Positions 8,221 through 17,035 of a stretch of DNA of 64,000 bases are shown piece by piece; the stretch's first letter is position 1; the number at the start of each line of letters is the position of its first letter. Location of the stretch: positions 1 through 64,000 of the forward strand of contig NZ_FMZO01000017.1 of NCBI RefSeq assembly GCF_900101395.1. Reading direction: 5' to 3'. Source of the DNA: Niabella drilacis. GTDB taxonomy: Bacteria > Bacteroidota > Bacteroidia > Chitinophagales > Chitinophagaceae. The translations under genes were made by a program, and so were the position numbers. Below the pieces are notes generated by a model. It did no database searches, had not been told where the DNA came from, and worked only from the letters and a program-made list of their open reading frames with translations.

Positions 8221-9072
8221 TTAAAACCGGATGCCCGCACCCAGGCCGGCATAATAACAAACATTATTACGCTGCAGCTTCCAGTGATCCGGATGCCGGT
8301 CTTCCGATGCCCTTCCTCCCACGATACCTCCAACACCGAAATTACCGGCCAGGCATAGCACCCTGTTTACATTCACAGTTAGTTTCCCGGTGAACCCCAG
8401 GGATGAAAACCGCACCAGCTCTCTTACATAGGCATCGGATGCATATGTAAAGGAAGGATTATTATTGTCTGTTACGCGATACCGCGTAACGGCCTTTTTA
8501 GAAGAAAAAATGTATTGCGGCCCCAAACCCAGCCGTACCCTTCCCTTATTCTTTGGGTAAAACCGCATGGCAAAACCCAGTCCCCAGGCACCGTCGTTCA
8601 AACCCACAAATGGCGCCACATCCAGCCCCAGGCGGTTGTTCAGCAAGGTCCGTTCGTACGACAGCTGAAGAGCTGCAGAAGGGCGGTTGCGCATATTTTC
8701 GGGAGCATTATACTCCAGGTCCGGCTGCACCAGATCAAAAACACCGGCAGTTGCGATAAAGGTACCGGAACCCATTTTTTCGTATTCCCGTTGCTGTAGT
8801 GCCTTTTGACGGGTGATCGGCCGGTGCTGCCGTCCCGACGAAAAGTAATCAGCAGACCCATTGGCATATACGATAGAATCCACATACTTTTTGGGGTACC
8901 TGTACACCGGGCCATCCGGGTTATCGGACTTCCTGTATTTTATGAATTCGATATCGATCTCTGTTACCTGCGCCGCAACCACCTTTGGCGGGCGTTTGGA
9001 ATAGATCCGGTCCTGTGCCGCAGCGGGCAATAGCGCCATTACAAAGAGCAGGGCCAATAATATATTTCTCAT
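8221..9072 (-). CDS. Secreted outer-membrane beta-barrel-like protein, unknown
   Basis: A 283-residue protein with a signal peptide (MRNILLALLFVMALLPAAAQ). Residues 30-70 (VTEIDIEFIKYRKSDNPDGP) match a short N-terminal module seen in Bacteroidota secreted proteins that reads a per-residue structural pattern of extracytoplasmic strands. The C-terminal part alternates hydrophobic residues in strands and ends in GLGAGIRF, with a terminal aromatic residue as in barrel proteins. It is the last of three leftward genes encoding exported proteins (gaps of 46 and 19 bp). Exact function unknown. Confidence 0.7.
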   Translation of the reverse strand: MRNILLALLFVMALLPAAAQDRIYSKRPPKVVAAQVTEIDIEFIKYRKSDNPDGPVYRYPKKYVDSIVYANGSADYFSSGRQHRPITRQKALQQREYEKMGSGTFIATAGVFDLVQPDLEYNAPENMRNRPSAALQLSYERTLLNNRLGLDVAPFVGLNDGAWGLGFAMRFYPKNKGRVRLGLGPQYIFSSKKAVTRYRVTDNNNPSFTYASDAYVRELVRFSSLGFTGKLTVNVNRVLCLAGNFGVGGIVGGRASEDRHPDHWKLQRNNVCYYAGLGAGIRF

Positions 9073-9118
9073 ACAATTTTTTTATGGTTTTAATGACCGG
9101 CAAAGCGGTGACCGCATC

Positions 9119-9871
9119 TCAGTTATTGATGGTACTGATCTTTTGTGGATTGGCCGGGTCTGTAATGTTATAAAGTATAAAGCCCCCTTGAACGTAAACG
9201 ATCAGCGTGTGATCGTAAGGAATCACATCTATAAACTCCGTACCGTCCGACAGTATTTTCCTGCTGAAAGGTTTGGTTTTATCGGTAATATCGATCACGT
9301 TTAACCCATTCCTGCCCATGCATACATAAAGAATATTGTCCTTAAGCCCCAGCCCGTGCGGCTCGCTCATCTGCAGCGAAGAAACCTGTTTGGGGTTTAA
9401 AATATGGGTACCCTGTATATCATAAATATTCAACTGGTTCAATGTGCCGCCGCAACCGTTATTATTGCTGCGTAGTGTTACATAGGCGTAGTTTTCATCG
9501 GCTACTACAGGATCACAGGAGCGCAGATGCTGCGCCTGCCCCTGGAGCTGCGGCTTTTTAGGATTGCTGTTGTCAAAAACATACATCCCGGTTTCCGAAC
9601 CTATAAAAAGTTTGTCGCGGTAAGGGAAGATGGTTTCAATATTCCACCCGACATTCTGTGTATTCAGCAGGAGCATTTGCGCCGGATTGGAAATATCGTA
9701 GGTCTGCAACGAAGAGCTGTTTACGAGGTACAGGTAGTTCCCGGAAATGGTCATCCGGGCAGTGGACCCGCCGGCACCGGAACCCGAAGGAGGCGCATTA
9801 TCACCTTTACTGCAACCTGCGGCCAATATAAGTCCGCCAATCGCCAGTATTGCTAATTGTTTCAGTTTCAT
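9119..9871 (-). CDS. LVIVD-repeat lipoprotein
   Basis: The 250-residue product has a lipoprotein signal (MKLKQLAILAIGGLILAAGC). The body is a beta-propeller-like series of LVIVD-type repeats: YLYLVNSSSLQTYDISNPAQ, MYVFDNSNPKKPQL, NQLNIYDIQ, LNVIDITDKTKP and FILYNITDPANP. LVIVD proteins are surface or periplasmic propellers of unknown ligand. It follows the related shorter lipoprotein gene by 19 bp. Confidence 0.8.
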   Translation of the reverse strand: MKLKQLAILAIGGLILAAGCSKGDNAPPSGSGAGGSTARMTISGNYLYLVNSSSLQTYDISNPAQMLLLNTQNVGWNIETIFPYRDKLFIGSETGMYVFDNSNPKKPQLQGQAQHLRSCDPVVADENYAYVTLRSNNNGCGGTLNQLNIYDIQGTHILNPKQVSSLQMSEPHGLGLKDNILYVCMGRNGLNVIDITDKTKPFSRKILSDGTEFIDVIPYDHTLIVYVQGGFILYNITDPANPQKISTINN

Positions 9872-9890
9872 CAGAGCTTTTTTTAACAGT

Positions 9891-10403
9891 TTAATAAGAG
9901 CAGGCAGGATTCGTAAGCGTTTTCTTTTGCCAGCCGATCACGGTTCCCCTCGATTTTTCAGGACATTCAAAGGGGCCACGCTCAGGAGGAAGCGCCGGAG
10001 AAAACCGCAAACCCAACGACACCGGCATACGTTTCACCACGCTTAGTTTTTCTCCTTCGATCTTCAGTACCACCAGGTCATTCTGACTGTTGGTATAGAT
10101 CAGGCCGTCTTTTACAGCCACTTCCTGTGCGCCGGCTGCTTTGATAAATCCTTTTGGCACCGGTGCCGCAGGGTCAGCAATATCCGTAATATGGATCCCC
10201 TTCCCGGTTTCCACCTGGTACAGTATACCATCCAGTACATAGATCTTTCCACCGTTGTCAACCGGCTGAGCTGCAACAAGCGAAATACTGGTAAGGTCTG
10301 CCGGGTCCCCGTAAATCGGGGCATAGCCGGTCACTTCATTTTTTTTGCTGGAACAGGATAGCAGGAGCATTAAGCCCGTCAGCATTGGCAACAAATTTTT
10401 CAT
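9891..10403 (-). CDS. Short LVIVD-like lipoprotein
   Basis: 170 residues with a lipobox (MLLLSCSSKKNE). It shares the propeller-style motifs IYVLDGILYQVE, GIHITDIADPAAPVPKGF and LVVLKIEG with its neighbour, but is roughly half the repeat number, and its last 40 residues (LPPERGPFECPEKSRGTVIG) are unrelated and hold two cysteines. First gene of a leftward operon of three exported proteins. Ligand unknown. Confidence 0.72.
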   Translation of the reverse strand: MKNLLPMLTGLMLLLSCSSKKNEVTGYAPIYGDPADLTSISLVAAQPVDNGGKIYVLDGILYQVETGKGIHITDIADPAAPVPKGFIKAAGAQEVAVKDGLIYTNSQNDLVVLKIEGEKLSVVKRMPVSLGLRFSPALPPERGPFECPEKSRGTVIGWQKKTLTNPACSY

Positions 10404-10645
10404 GGCCTGGTTTAATCAGTTTTTATTAAGGTTTTGACCGGTCATATATGCTCATAACAAACCTGAACATGCTATCAGCAGGCAGTTGCCGGACGTTAAG
10501 CAAATCCCGTGTCTCTTCCCAAAGCAATAGGTCCCATCGGTAAGACCGGTTTATAGAAGAAACGCAGCCGGCCTCAAAAACGCAACAGCAAGGTTTTTTT
10601 TCTTAAAAACCCTGTACGGGGAAGGCGCCTGCCATCTAAAAGAAA
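10404..10645. other. Intergenic stretch, nothing recognised
   Basis: Leader side of the lipoprotein operon. An A/T-rich tract lies near 10595-10610. No open frame or repeat is supported. Confidence 0.4.
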
Positions 10646-10685
10646 GAGGCCGTTCTGATAGTCAGAACGGCCTCCCGTATACGTT
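10646..10685 (-). terminator. Intrinsic terminator of the 49-aa membrane protein gene
   Basis: A perfect 13-bp stem (10646-10658 with 10662-10674) and a three-base loop. Read leftward it is followed by a T-rich run, and it lies 26 bp past the stop of the small leftward gene. Confidence 0.8.
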
Positions 10686-10699
10686 GTCAGGAAAAAGCT

Positions 10700-10849
10700 C
10701 TAAATAATATCCATTGCCTTTACAAAAAACGTAGTAACAAAAGGCAGGGCCAGTGTAAGCCAAGGATTATGACTAAAAATTAAAAACAGAAAAAAAGCGG
10801 TGGACAGGAAAAAGAGAATCCACATTAAACCTTTATTTTTTGATGCCAT
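10700..10849 (-). CDS. 49-aa small membrane protein
   Basis: A short frame starting MASKNKGLMWILFFLST and ending FVKAMDII. It has a basic N-terminus and two hydrophobic segments (about 9-25 and 30-44). Support comes from the coherent membrane-protein composition and from the strong terminator placed immediately downstream on the same strand. No family recognised. The 65-codon frame overlapping on the other strand lacks any such support. Confidence 0.6.
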   Translation of the reverse strand: MASKNKGLMWILFFLSTAFFLFLIFSHNPWLTLALPFVTTFFVKAMDII

Positions 10850-11098
10850 TTCTAAAATTTTGCACAAAAATAAGGGAACCTGGCGATATTATGCGGTACA
10901 GGCAATAAAATATTGGCTCAGTTCCGAACGCCGGGAGTCCCTAATTCCTGTAAAAAGCGGCAGCGTTCCGGCATCCCGGCGGCCCCAAAGAAGATAGCAG
11001 GCAGGCTCCATAATCCGCCCCTGTACAGCACAAAAACAAGGCGGCTCCCCAAACCCTGGCCCGCGATAATTGCCTCAAAAAAATCGGTCTATTTTTTG
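10850..11098. other. Intergenic stretch upstream of malQ, nothing recognised
   Basis: No coding potential is seen on either strand. The malQ control region follows directly. Confidence 0.4.
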
Positions 11099-11126
11099 AA
11101 TGTGTATTAAATACACATTATCTTTA
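11099..11126 (+). promoter_or_regulatory. malQ promoter with overlapping palindromic operator
   Basis: Two perfect 10-base arms (AATGTGTATT at 11099-11108 and AATACACATT at 11110-11119) surround one base. The right arm runs straight into TATCTTTA (11119-11126), a near-consensus -7 box. A dimeric repressor or activator bound here would overlap the polymerase site. The regulator is unknown. Confidence 0.55.
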
Positions 11127-11195
11127 TAAAAAAAGATCAACGATTATCGGATAAAACCCCGTTACTTGCCGGCTCTTTAGAAAAATTCTTAGTCA

Positions 11196-13868
11196 ATGAA
11201 AGTTCAGTTTAATATAAAGTTCCATACAAAATATGGGGAAAGTCTGTGGTTATGCGGTTTAGACAGTGCAGGGGAAAAAGATCAGGCGGCCGGTGGTATG
11301 CCGATGAAATATCTCAATTATGATTATTGGACCCTTGAACTTGACCTGGATCTCCATGCCCTTCAACAACCACTTTCCTATTTCTATACATTCCAGAACA
11401 GTAACGGCGAAAGAGTACCGGAGTACCAAACAGCCCGGCAGCTCCGGCTTCCCCGGGATCCGGAAAGCCCCCTGGTCATCTACGATACCTGGATCGCCAC
11501 CGACGCCATTGAAAATGTATTTTACACCGCCCCCTTCCAGGAGGTATTTCGGCATCCGGCGGAGCCGCGTCCTGACACGCTTCCAGCGGAAGCCGGCTAT
11601 ACTTTTGTGGTAAGGGCCCCGCTGCTGGAGGAACACGAAGTGGTTTGCCTGCTGGGAAACATACCAGCGCTTTCCGGCTGGAACACTGCTGCCCCGGTAT
11701 TGCTGCAGCAATGGGGAAACGACTGGATGGCAAGTCTCTCCATACCATCGGTTCCGTTTTCGCTGGAATACAAATACGGTATCTACAACAAAGAGCTGGG
11801 AAGCTTTGTGGCCTATGAAGAAAAAGAAAACCGTGTGTTTGGTCCGCCCGTAAATGAGAACGGTACAATCATTCTTCACGATGGTTTTATCAGGCGCCCG
11901 AACAACACCTGGAAGGGCGCCGGGCTGGCCATCCCGGTGTTCAGCCTCAGAAGCAGGGAAGGGCTGGGTATCGGTGAGTTCAACGATCTGAAAGAGCTGG
12001 CCGACTGGGCACAGCAGACAGGATTAAAACTCATCCAGATCCTGCCCGTTAACGATACCACCGCCACGTTTACCTGGCGCGATTCATATCCCTATGCAGC
12101 CATCTCGGCCTTTGCCCTGCACCCGGTTTACCTGAATGTTGAAACAGTGGCCGGTGACAGTGCTCCCGAACTGATCCGGGAGATGCAGGCAGAAAAGGAG
12201 CGGCTGAACGCGCTTCCGCAGATCGATTACGAAGCGGTTGTAAAGTTAAAGATCCGGCTGCTGAAGCAGTTGTTCGACCGGCGGGGCAAAACACAGCTCA
12301 CATCAAAAAATTACCAGACGTTTTTCAACACCAACCGGCATTGGTTACAGCCTTACGCGGTTTTCTGTTATCTAAGGGATAAATACAAAACGGTGGATTA
12401 TTCCAAGTGGAAGACGCATTCTGTATACGATGCTGCGGCAGTTGGCACACTTTTTAAGAACAACCCGGTTGTTGGGTTCTATTGTTTTCTTCAATATCAT
12501 TTACACCTTCAGCTGGAAGCAGCTGTTGCCTACGCGCATGCAAAAGGCATTGTGATCAAGGGCGACATCCCGATCGGAGTATATCGTTACGGGTGCGATA
12601 CCTGGGTGGCTCCCGAACTCTACCATATGGAGCTGCAGGCAGGGGCTCCCCCGGACGACTTTGCCGTTCACGGCCAAAACTGGGGATTCCCGACCTACAA
12701 CTGGCCCCGGATGCAGGACGACCACTTTAGCTGGTGGAGAAGCCGCTTTGAGCAGATGAGTCATTATTTTGATGCGTTCCGCATTGACCATATCCTGGGT
12801 TTTTTCAGGATCTGGAGCATTCCCCTGGATGGGGTGCAGGGCATTATGGGCTACTTTGATCCAAGCATTCCCTTAAAAGCCGAAACCTTTTATGAAAGAG
12901 GTATCCAGTTTAGTGAGGACCGGTTCTGTCATCCTTTTGTGAACAACGTTGTGCTGAACCAGGTATTTGGAGAAAAGGCCCCGCTGGTTAAAAAACGGTT
13001 CCTGAAATCGGAGAACGGCTTTGATTACTTTTTCCTGCCTGAATTCGACAGCCAGCGGAAAATTGAGAACTGGTTTACCCTGGAAAATGATCCCGATGAT
13101 CTCAAACAGGGGCTGCTTCAGCTGCTGGCCAATGTACTGGTGCTAAAACAAAGAAAAGACGGGCAAACCTGTTACCATCCCCGGTTCGGGCTGGATAAGA
13201 CCATCTCCTTTCAATCGCTGCCGCATGATCAGCAGGACAGGCTGAAAGCCCTGTATATTGATTATTTTTTCAGAAGACAGGATGCCTTCTGGAAAAAAGA
13301 ATCGCTCAAAAAACTGCCGGAACTGAAAGCCGCTACCAATATGCTGATCTGTGGCGAGGACCTGGGGCTGGTACCGTCGAGCGTACCGGAGGTTATGAAG
13401 GAGCTTGGCATCCTCAGCCTGGAGATCCAGCGGATGCCCAAACAGGATGGAATCCGCTTTTTTAATCCTGCCAATGCCCCCTATCTTTCCGTGGTGTCGC
13501 CATCGACCCATGATATGAGCACCATCCGTGGCTGGTGGATGGAGAACCGGGCACTGACCCAAACCTTTTACAACGAGATGCTGCATCTCCAGGGCGAGGC
13601 CCCGGTCTGTTGCGAAGGCTGGATCAACCGGGAGATCATTCAACAACACCTGGGCTCCCCCGCTATGTGGTGCATCTGCCAGTTACAGGACCTGCTGGGT
13701 ATGGATGATCTCATCCGGAGAAAAGACCCGGAAGAGGAGCGGATCAATATCCCGGCCGACCCGCATCACTACTGGCGGTACCGGATGCACCTACCGCTTA
13801 CTGAACTGATGGCGAACCAATCCTTTTCCGATCTGCTGAAAACAATGATAACAAACAGCGGCCGATAG
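11196..13868 (+). CDS. malQ: 4-alpha-glucanotransferase (amylomaltase) with two CBM20 domains
   Basis: An 890-residue GH77 enzyme that transfers glucan segments between maltodextrins in the cytoplasm. Two N-terminal starch-binding CBM20-like domains occupy about 1-105 (LWLCGLDSAGE) and 128-230 (VVCLLGNIPALSGWNTAAPV). The GH77 barrel follows at about 240-885 with GLAIPVFSLRSREGLGIGEF, FRIDHILGF (nucleophile Asp531), GEDLGLVP (acid/base Glu721) and STHDM (Asp773). Length and CBM20 pair match the plant DPE2-like/Bacteroidota type rather than the 500-residue bacterial form. It stands alone, without other glycogen or maltose genes nearby, behind a palindrome-bearing promoter. Confidence 0.95.
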   Translation: MKVQFNIKFHTKYGESLWLCGLDSAGEKDQAAGGMPMKYLNYDYWTLELDLDLHALQQPLSYFYTFQNSNGERVPEYQTARQLRLPRDPESPLVIYDTWIATDAIENVFYTAPFQEVFRHPAEPRPDTLPAEAGYTFVVRAPLLEEHEVVCLLGNIPALSGWNTAAPVLLQQWGNDWMASLSIPSVPFSLEYKYGIYNKELGSFVAYEEKENRVFGPPVNENGTIILHDGFIRRPNNTWKGAGLAIPVFSLRSREGLGIGEFNDLKELADWAQQTGLKLIQILPVNDTTATFTWRDSYPYAAISAFALHPVYLNVETVAGDSAPELIREMQAEKERLNALPQIDYEAVVKLKIRLLKQLFDRRGKTQLTSKNYQTFFNTNRHWLQPYAVFCYLRDKYKTVDYSKWKTHSVYDAAAVGTLFKNNPVVGFYCFLQYHLHLQLEAAVAYAHAKGIVIKGDIPIGVYRYGCDTWVAPELYHMELQAGAPPDDFAVHGQNWGFPTYNWPRMQDDHFSWWRSRFEQMSHYFDAFRIDHILGFFRIWSIPLDGVQGIMGYFDPSIPLKAETFYERGIQFSEDRFCHPFVNNVVLNQVFGEKAPLVKKRFLKSENGFDYFFLPEFDSQRKIENWFTLENDPDDLKQGLLQLLANVLVLKQRKDGQTCYHPRFGLDKTISFQSLPHDQQDRLKALYIDYFFRRQDAFWKKESLKKLPELKAATNMLICGEDLGLVPSSVPEVMKELGILSLEIQRMPKQDGIRFFNPANAPYLSVVSPSTHDMSTIRGWWMENRALTQTFYNEMLHLQGEAPVCCEGWINREIIQQHLGSPAMWCICQLQDLLGMDDLIRRKDPEEERINIPADPHHYWRYRMHLPLTELMANQSFSDLLKTMITNSGR

Positions 13869-14232
13869 GCTGTTCCAGGTTTAAGGTGTCACATCAGACC
13901 CGGTTTCATGCCCGCTGCGGCCATGGTAAACCCTTAAGGGTTGTATTTGATGAACCGCGCGTGAAACGCGGGGTTCATGATCCGGATCCTGGTTGAACCC
14001 CGGCCGGGGTTCAATGTAAACCAATCGCCCATAAACCGACGGTTACCCCGCCGGCTATCCGGGCATAATCCCATCCGGGGTTTTACCGCTTATCTTGACG
14101 CATATGCAAACGATCGCGACAGGGCGACATTGCGTTTATGAAAACGCGATCATTTACAAATGCGCCCGTTCAACGTTCAGTACTAACCGGGTTCTTCGTA
14201 CCTCAGTAAGTTCTTCAGAAATCAGAAATCAG
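13869..14232. other. Intergenic stretch with repeat B copy
   Basis: Holds palindrome-rich repeat B at 13974-14082. A 46-codon in-frame extension upstream of the acetyltransferase start (14095-14232) lacks family similarity and overlaps the TTCGTACCT-type filler at 14191, so I treat it as non-coding. Confidence 0.5.
13974..14082 (+). repeat. Interspersed repeat B, copy 1
   Basis: Includes TTCATGATC, the palindrome GAACCCCGGCCGGGGTTC, CCGGCTATCCGGGCATAA and a CCCATCCGGGG hairpin. The same order occurs inverted at 61468-61559, where about 15 bases between the two palindromes are absent. Both copies are intergenic. Confidence 0.7.
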
Positions 14233-14718
14233 ATGAGCACTCTTTTCATCAGGCCCGTACAGGAACAGGACGATGCCCGCCTGGCAACGATCATCCGCGC
14301 AGCGTTCCTGGAATTCAATGCCCCTACCCGCAATACGGTTTTTGAAGATCCCACAACGGACCGGCTATCTGAGCTTTTCCGGGCCGGGAACGCTGTGCTA
14401 TGGGTGGCCGAACAGGAGGACAATATCCTCGGGTGCTGTGGTATTTATCCGACCGAGGGATTGCCGGAGCACTGTGCCGAACTGGTAAAATTTTATCTCT
14501 CCGCCTCCGCAAGAGGCAAGGGTGTGGGAAAGGCACTGTTTAGTAAATGCCTGGAATCTGCAATAGCCCTAAACTACAAAGAAATATACCTCGAAAGCCT
14601 GCCCCAGTTCGTTACCGCGGTGGGCATGTACGAAAAGCTGGGGTTTCAGCAACTCGGTCACCCCCTGGGTAATTCCGGTCATACAGGATGTACGATCTGG
14701 ATGCTGAAAGCGCTCTGA
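14233..14718 (+). CDS. GNAT family N-acetyltransferase
   Basis: From the ATG at 14233 the 161-residue protein begins MSTLFIRPVQEQDDARLATI, a typical GNAT start. It has the acetyl-CoA pyrophosphate loop LSASARGKGVGKALFSKCLE and the later YLESLPQFVTAVGMYEKLGF. GNATs acetylate amines of small molecules or proteins; the substrate cannot be told. Nothing in the neighbourhood suggests a pathway. Confidence 0.88.
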   Translation: MSTLFIRPVQEQDDARLATIIRAAFLEFNAPTRNTVFEDPTTDRLSELFRAGNAVLWVAEQEDNILGCCGIYPTEGLPEHCAELVKFYLSASARGKGVGKALFSKCLESAIALNYKEIYLESLPQFVTAVGMYEKLGFQQLGHPLGNSGHTGCTIWMLKAL

Positions 14719-14880
14719 CCCGGTGAAAAGCGGCAGTTGTACATGAGAAAAAGTTGAAATATTTAAGGCATTATTCTACCTTCACCAAATGATTGCCTGC
14801 CCTCCCTTTTTTATCCGGGCCAACAACATTAAGGGCAGGTCCTTTATTTTACCATTGTAATCATTTTAACTGCAGTTCTA

Positions 14881-15828
14881 ATGTATAAAAACCAGGCTAA
14901 GAAAAAAGGAATAACCAGTATAAGCTGCTTTTTATTCGCCGCCATCCTGTTAACGGGCTGTACCAAGCGCTCCTGGGAGGTAACGGAAACAGCTGAACCA
15001 ACTCCTTATGGCATCAATGAAGTACTTGCCAAAGGCAGACCCGGTAACCCGGCTGCCGCCGCATTGACTACCCCCCTGGGTACCTGGTGGTGGAGTGTCA
15101 GCAAAAAGGACTGGGATACTTACCTGAATTTTGCCCAGCAGAACGGCGTTACCGAGATCTATTTTTATACGACCGATTTTTCCGCAACCACCAGTGGCTT
15201 TATCCAAAAGGCCACGGGCAAAGGCATAAAAATTTTTCTTCTTGCGGGGGATTACCAATGGATCTATGACCGTACCGGTCTTATTTCACTCATGACCAAG
15301 TACACACAGTACCAGAATTCCGTCGGCAGCGCTCAACGGTTTTCCGGTATTCACCTGGATGTGGAGCCGCATCAGGACCCGCAATTTCAACTGCAGCGGG
15401 CAACGATCCTGCAACAATATATCGACTTTGTTACCTGGGTATGCGCTCAATACAAAGATGCGGGGTCCATCGATTTTGATATTCCGTTCTGGCTGGACGA
15501 TGAAGTGCTGTACAACGGCACACAACGCCGGCTGTATGAAGCCGTGATCAGTGAGGCCACCCGTGTCTTTATTATGTCGTACCGCGATACCGCAGCAAAA
15601 ATGTATGACGTTTCTAAAGAAGAGATCGCTTTTGCAGTGTCTCAGAATAAGCAGATCTTTTTGGGCGCAGAAACGGCCTCTTCAAAAGAAGGAGACCAGG
15701 TCACCTATTATGAAGAAGGTAAAGCCTACATGTATGGCGAATTTCAAAAGCTGAAGACCCTGTGCGGCAATATCAACTATGGCGTGTCCGTGCATCATAT
15801 AAAATCATGGTACAGCCTGAAAAAATAG
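14881..15828 (+). CDS. Lipoprotein with TIM-barrel glycosidase-like fold, unknown
   Basis: 315 residues with a lipoprotein signal (SCFLFAAILLTGC). After a spacer, GTWWWSVSKKDWDTYLNFAQ, EIYFYTTDFSATTSGFIQKA, KIFLLAGDYQWI and FSGIHLDVEPHQDP read as successive strands and helices of a TIM barrel. The DVEPH element resembles the catalytic beta-4 region of GH18-like or DUF4434-like hydrolases. It faces the end of the exopolysaccharide operon, so a glycan-processing role is attractive but not proven. Confidence 0.65.
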   Translation: MYKNQAKKKGITSISCFLFAAILLTGCTKRSWEVTETAEPTPYGINEVLAKGRPGNPAAAALTTPLGTWWWSVSKKDWDTYLNFAQQNGVTEIYFYTTDFSATTSGFIQKATGKGIKIFLLAGDYQWIYDRTGLISLMTKYTQYQNSVGSAQRFSGIHLDVEPHQDPQFQLQRATILQQYIDFVTWVCAQYKDAGSIDFDIPFWLDDEVLYNGTQRRLYEAVISEATRVFIMSYRDTAAKMYDVSKEEIAFAVSQNKQIFLGAETASSKEGDQVTYYEEGKAYMYGEFQKLKTLCGNINYGVSVHHIKSWYSLKK

Positions 15829-15846
15829 AAAGGAGCAGGCCGGTAA

Positions 15847-17022
15847 TCAGCGTCCGGACTCTTTTTTATCAGCGTAGTATTCCTTCAGGATGGTACTTAC
15901 CAGCGGCCGGTAAAAGCTCCAGAAAAAACTTTTCCGTTGTGTCTTATCAAGCCGGTTCATAAACAAAAAACTAAAAAATTCGATCCCTTTAAAGTAGGAG
16001 GTATTGAACGATATCGGGTTGTCGCAGAAGTCGCCCGAAAAGTACCAGAACTGGTAATCCGTTCCCTTGTGCGACTGAACTGCAGGAAAGCTTAAAGGGA
16101 TGCCATAGCGCCGCAGGATTTCCTTTCCTGCATCCGTAAGATCAAGAGCAAACCGCGCGTTGATCCTGTTCATCGCCGTGTCCGGCGTTACAACATCAAA
16201 CCAATAAGAATAGTTCACTTTTTCCGGAAGGTGATAATGCTCCCTGAATGCCTTTTCGGTAACGATATACGGCAGCGGCGACACCAGGTCTTTTCCTCCT
16301 TCGAGTACGACAATGGTATTGCCCGCACCTACAAAAACGATTCCTTCATCTTTAAACGGCCAGCTGTTATTATGCCGGTCCATATACCCTTTCACCAGCC
16401 AGTGCGGGATATCTTTATTTTCGGCCGTATCCAGCTGACCAAAATACCGGCCTATCCAACCCGTCCATTTAAGTCCAAACAACTGCTCAAAGCGATACCG
16501 TTCCGAAACCGCCGAAGGGGATCCGATCGTATTAAACTCTGCCAGCACCAGTTTTCGTTTCTGCTTCATTTTCTCCATAAAATCCACGTCCTGCATGCTC
16601 AGTCCTCCATATACCGTGCGGGAGCGCTCGCCGATATTCTTTTTCAGGTACCACTCATTTGAAAAAACACCGTAGGCATCTGTGTAATACGCCAGGTCCG
16701 CATCATTGCTTAGCTTATCCAGCAGCGATGCGTCAAAACGCTCCAGGCCCTTTAACCGGAATTGTTCATTTTTCTTTGGGAAAAACCCAAAATAGTCGCT
16801 GCCTACATGGTACAGGTGGCGGGCATCCTTGGTGAAGCGGTAATGATTCAGGATCCAGGTCAGCGAAATATGCTCCTGCCCTTCTGTGGTCAATACTGTT
16901 TTATCTACAATGGCAACCACCAGCTGTTTTTTGGGCGTCAGCAACCAAAAAAGCCACATCAGCAGCGGGATGAGGAGTAATACCCAGGGGAAAAAATAAG
17001 CATACCTGCGATTCCGTTTCAT
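15847..17022 (-). CDS. Membrane-anchored protein of unknown function in EPS operon
   Basis: From the ATG at 17022 (MKRNRRYAYFFPWVLLLIPL) the product has 391 residues: a short basic cytoplasmic tail, one transmembrane helix (about 9-28), then a periplasmic domain. Motifs include VVAIVDKTVL, LVLAEFNTIGSPS, FGLKWTGWIGRYF and GIVFVGAGNTIVVLE. I do not recognise the family; the fold could be a GATase- or hydrolase-like alpha/beta domain. The open frame upstream to 17133 overlaps the YaiO gene and is rejected as start. As last gene of the synthase operon it probably acts in polymer modification or export. Confidence 0.7.
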   Translation of the reverse strand: MKRNRRYAYFFPWVLLLIPLLMWLFWLLTPKKQLVVAIVDKTVLTTEGQEHISLTWILNHYRFTKDARHLYHVGSDYFGFFPKKNEQFRLKGLERFDASLLDKLSNDADLAYYTDAYGVFSNEWYLKKNIGERSRTVYGGLSMQDVDFMEKMKQKRKLVLAEFNTIGSPSAVSERYRFEQLFGLKWTGWIGRYFGQLDTAENKDIPHWLVKGYMDRHNNSWPFKDEGIVFVGAGNTIVVLEGGKDLVSPLPYIVTEKAFREHYHLPEKVNYSYWFDVVTPDTAMNRINARFALDLTDAGKEILRRYGIPLSFPAVQSHKGTDYQFWYFSGDFCDNPISFNTSYFKGIEFFSFLFMNRLDKTQRKSFFWSFYRPLVSTILKEYYADKKESGR

Positions 17023-17035
17023 AACTGGTTCTCTT

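Noticed and set aside
10800-10997. 65-codon frame upstream of malQ
   Set aside because: Antisense overlap with the better-supported 49-codon membrane protein gene.
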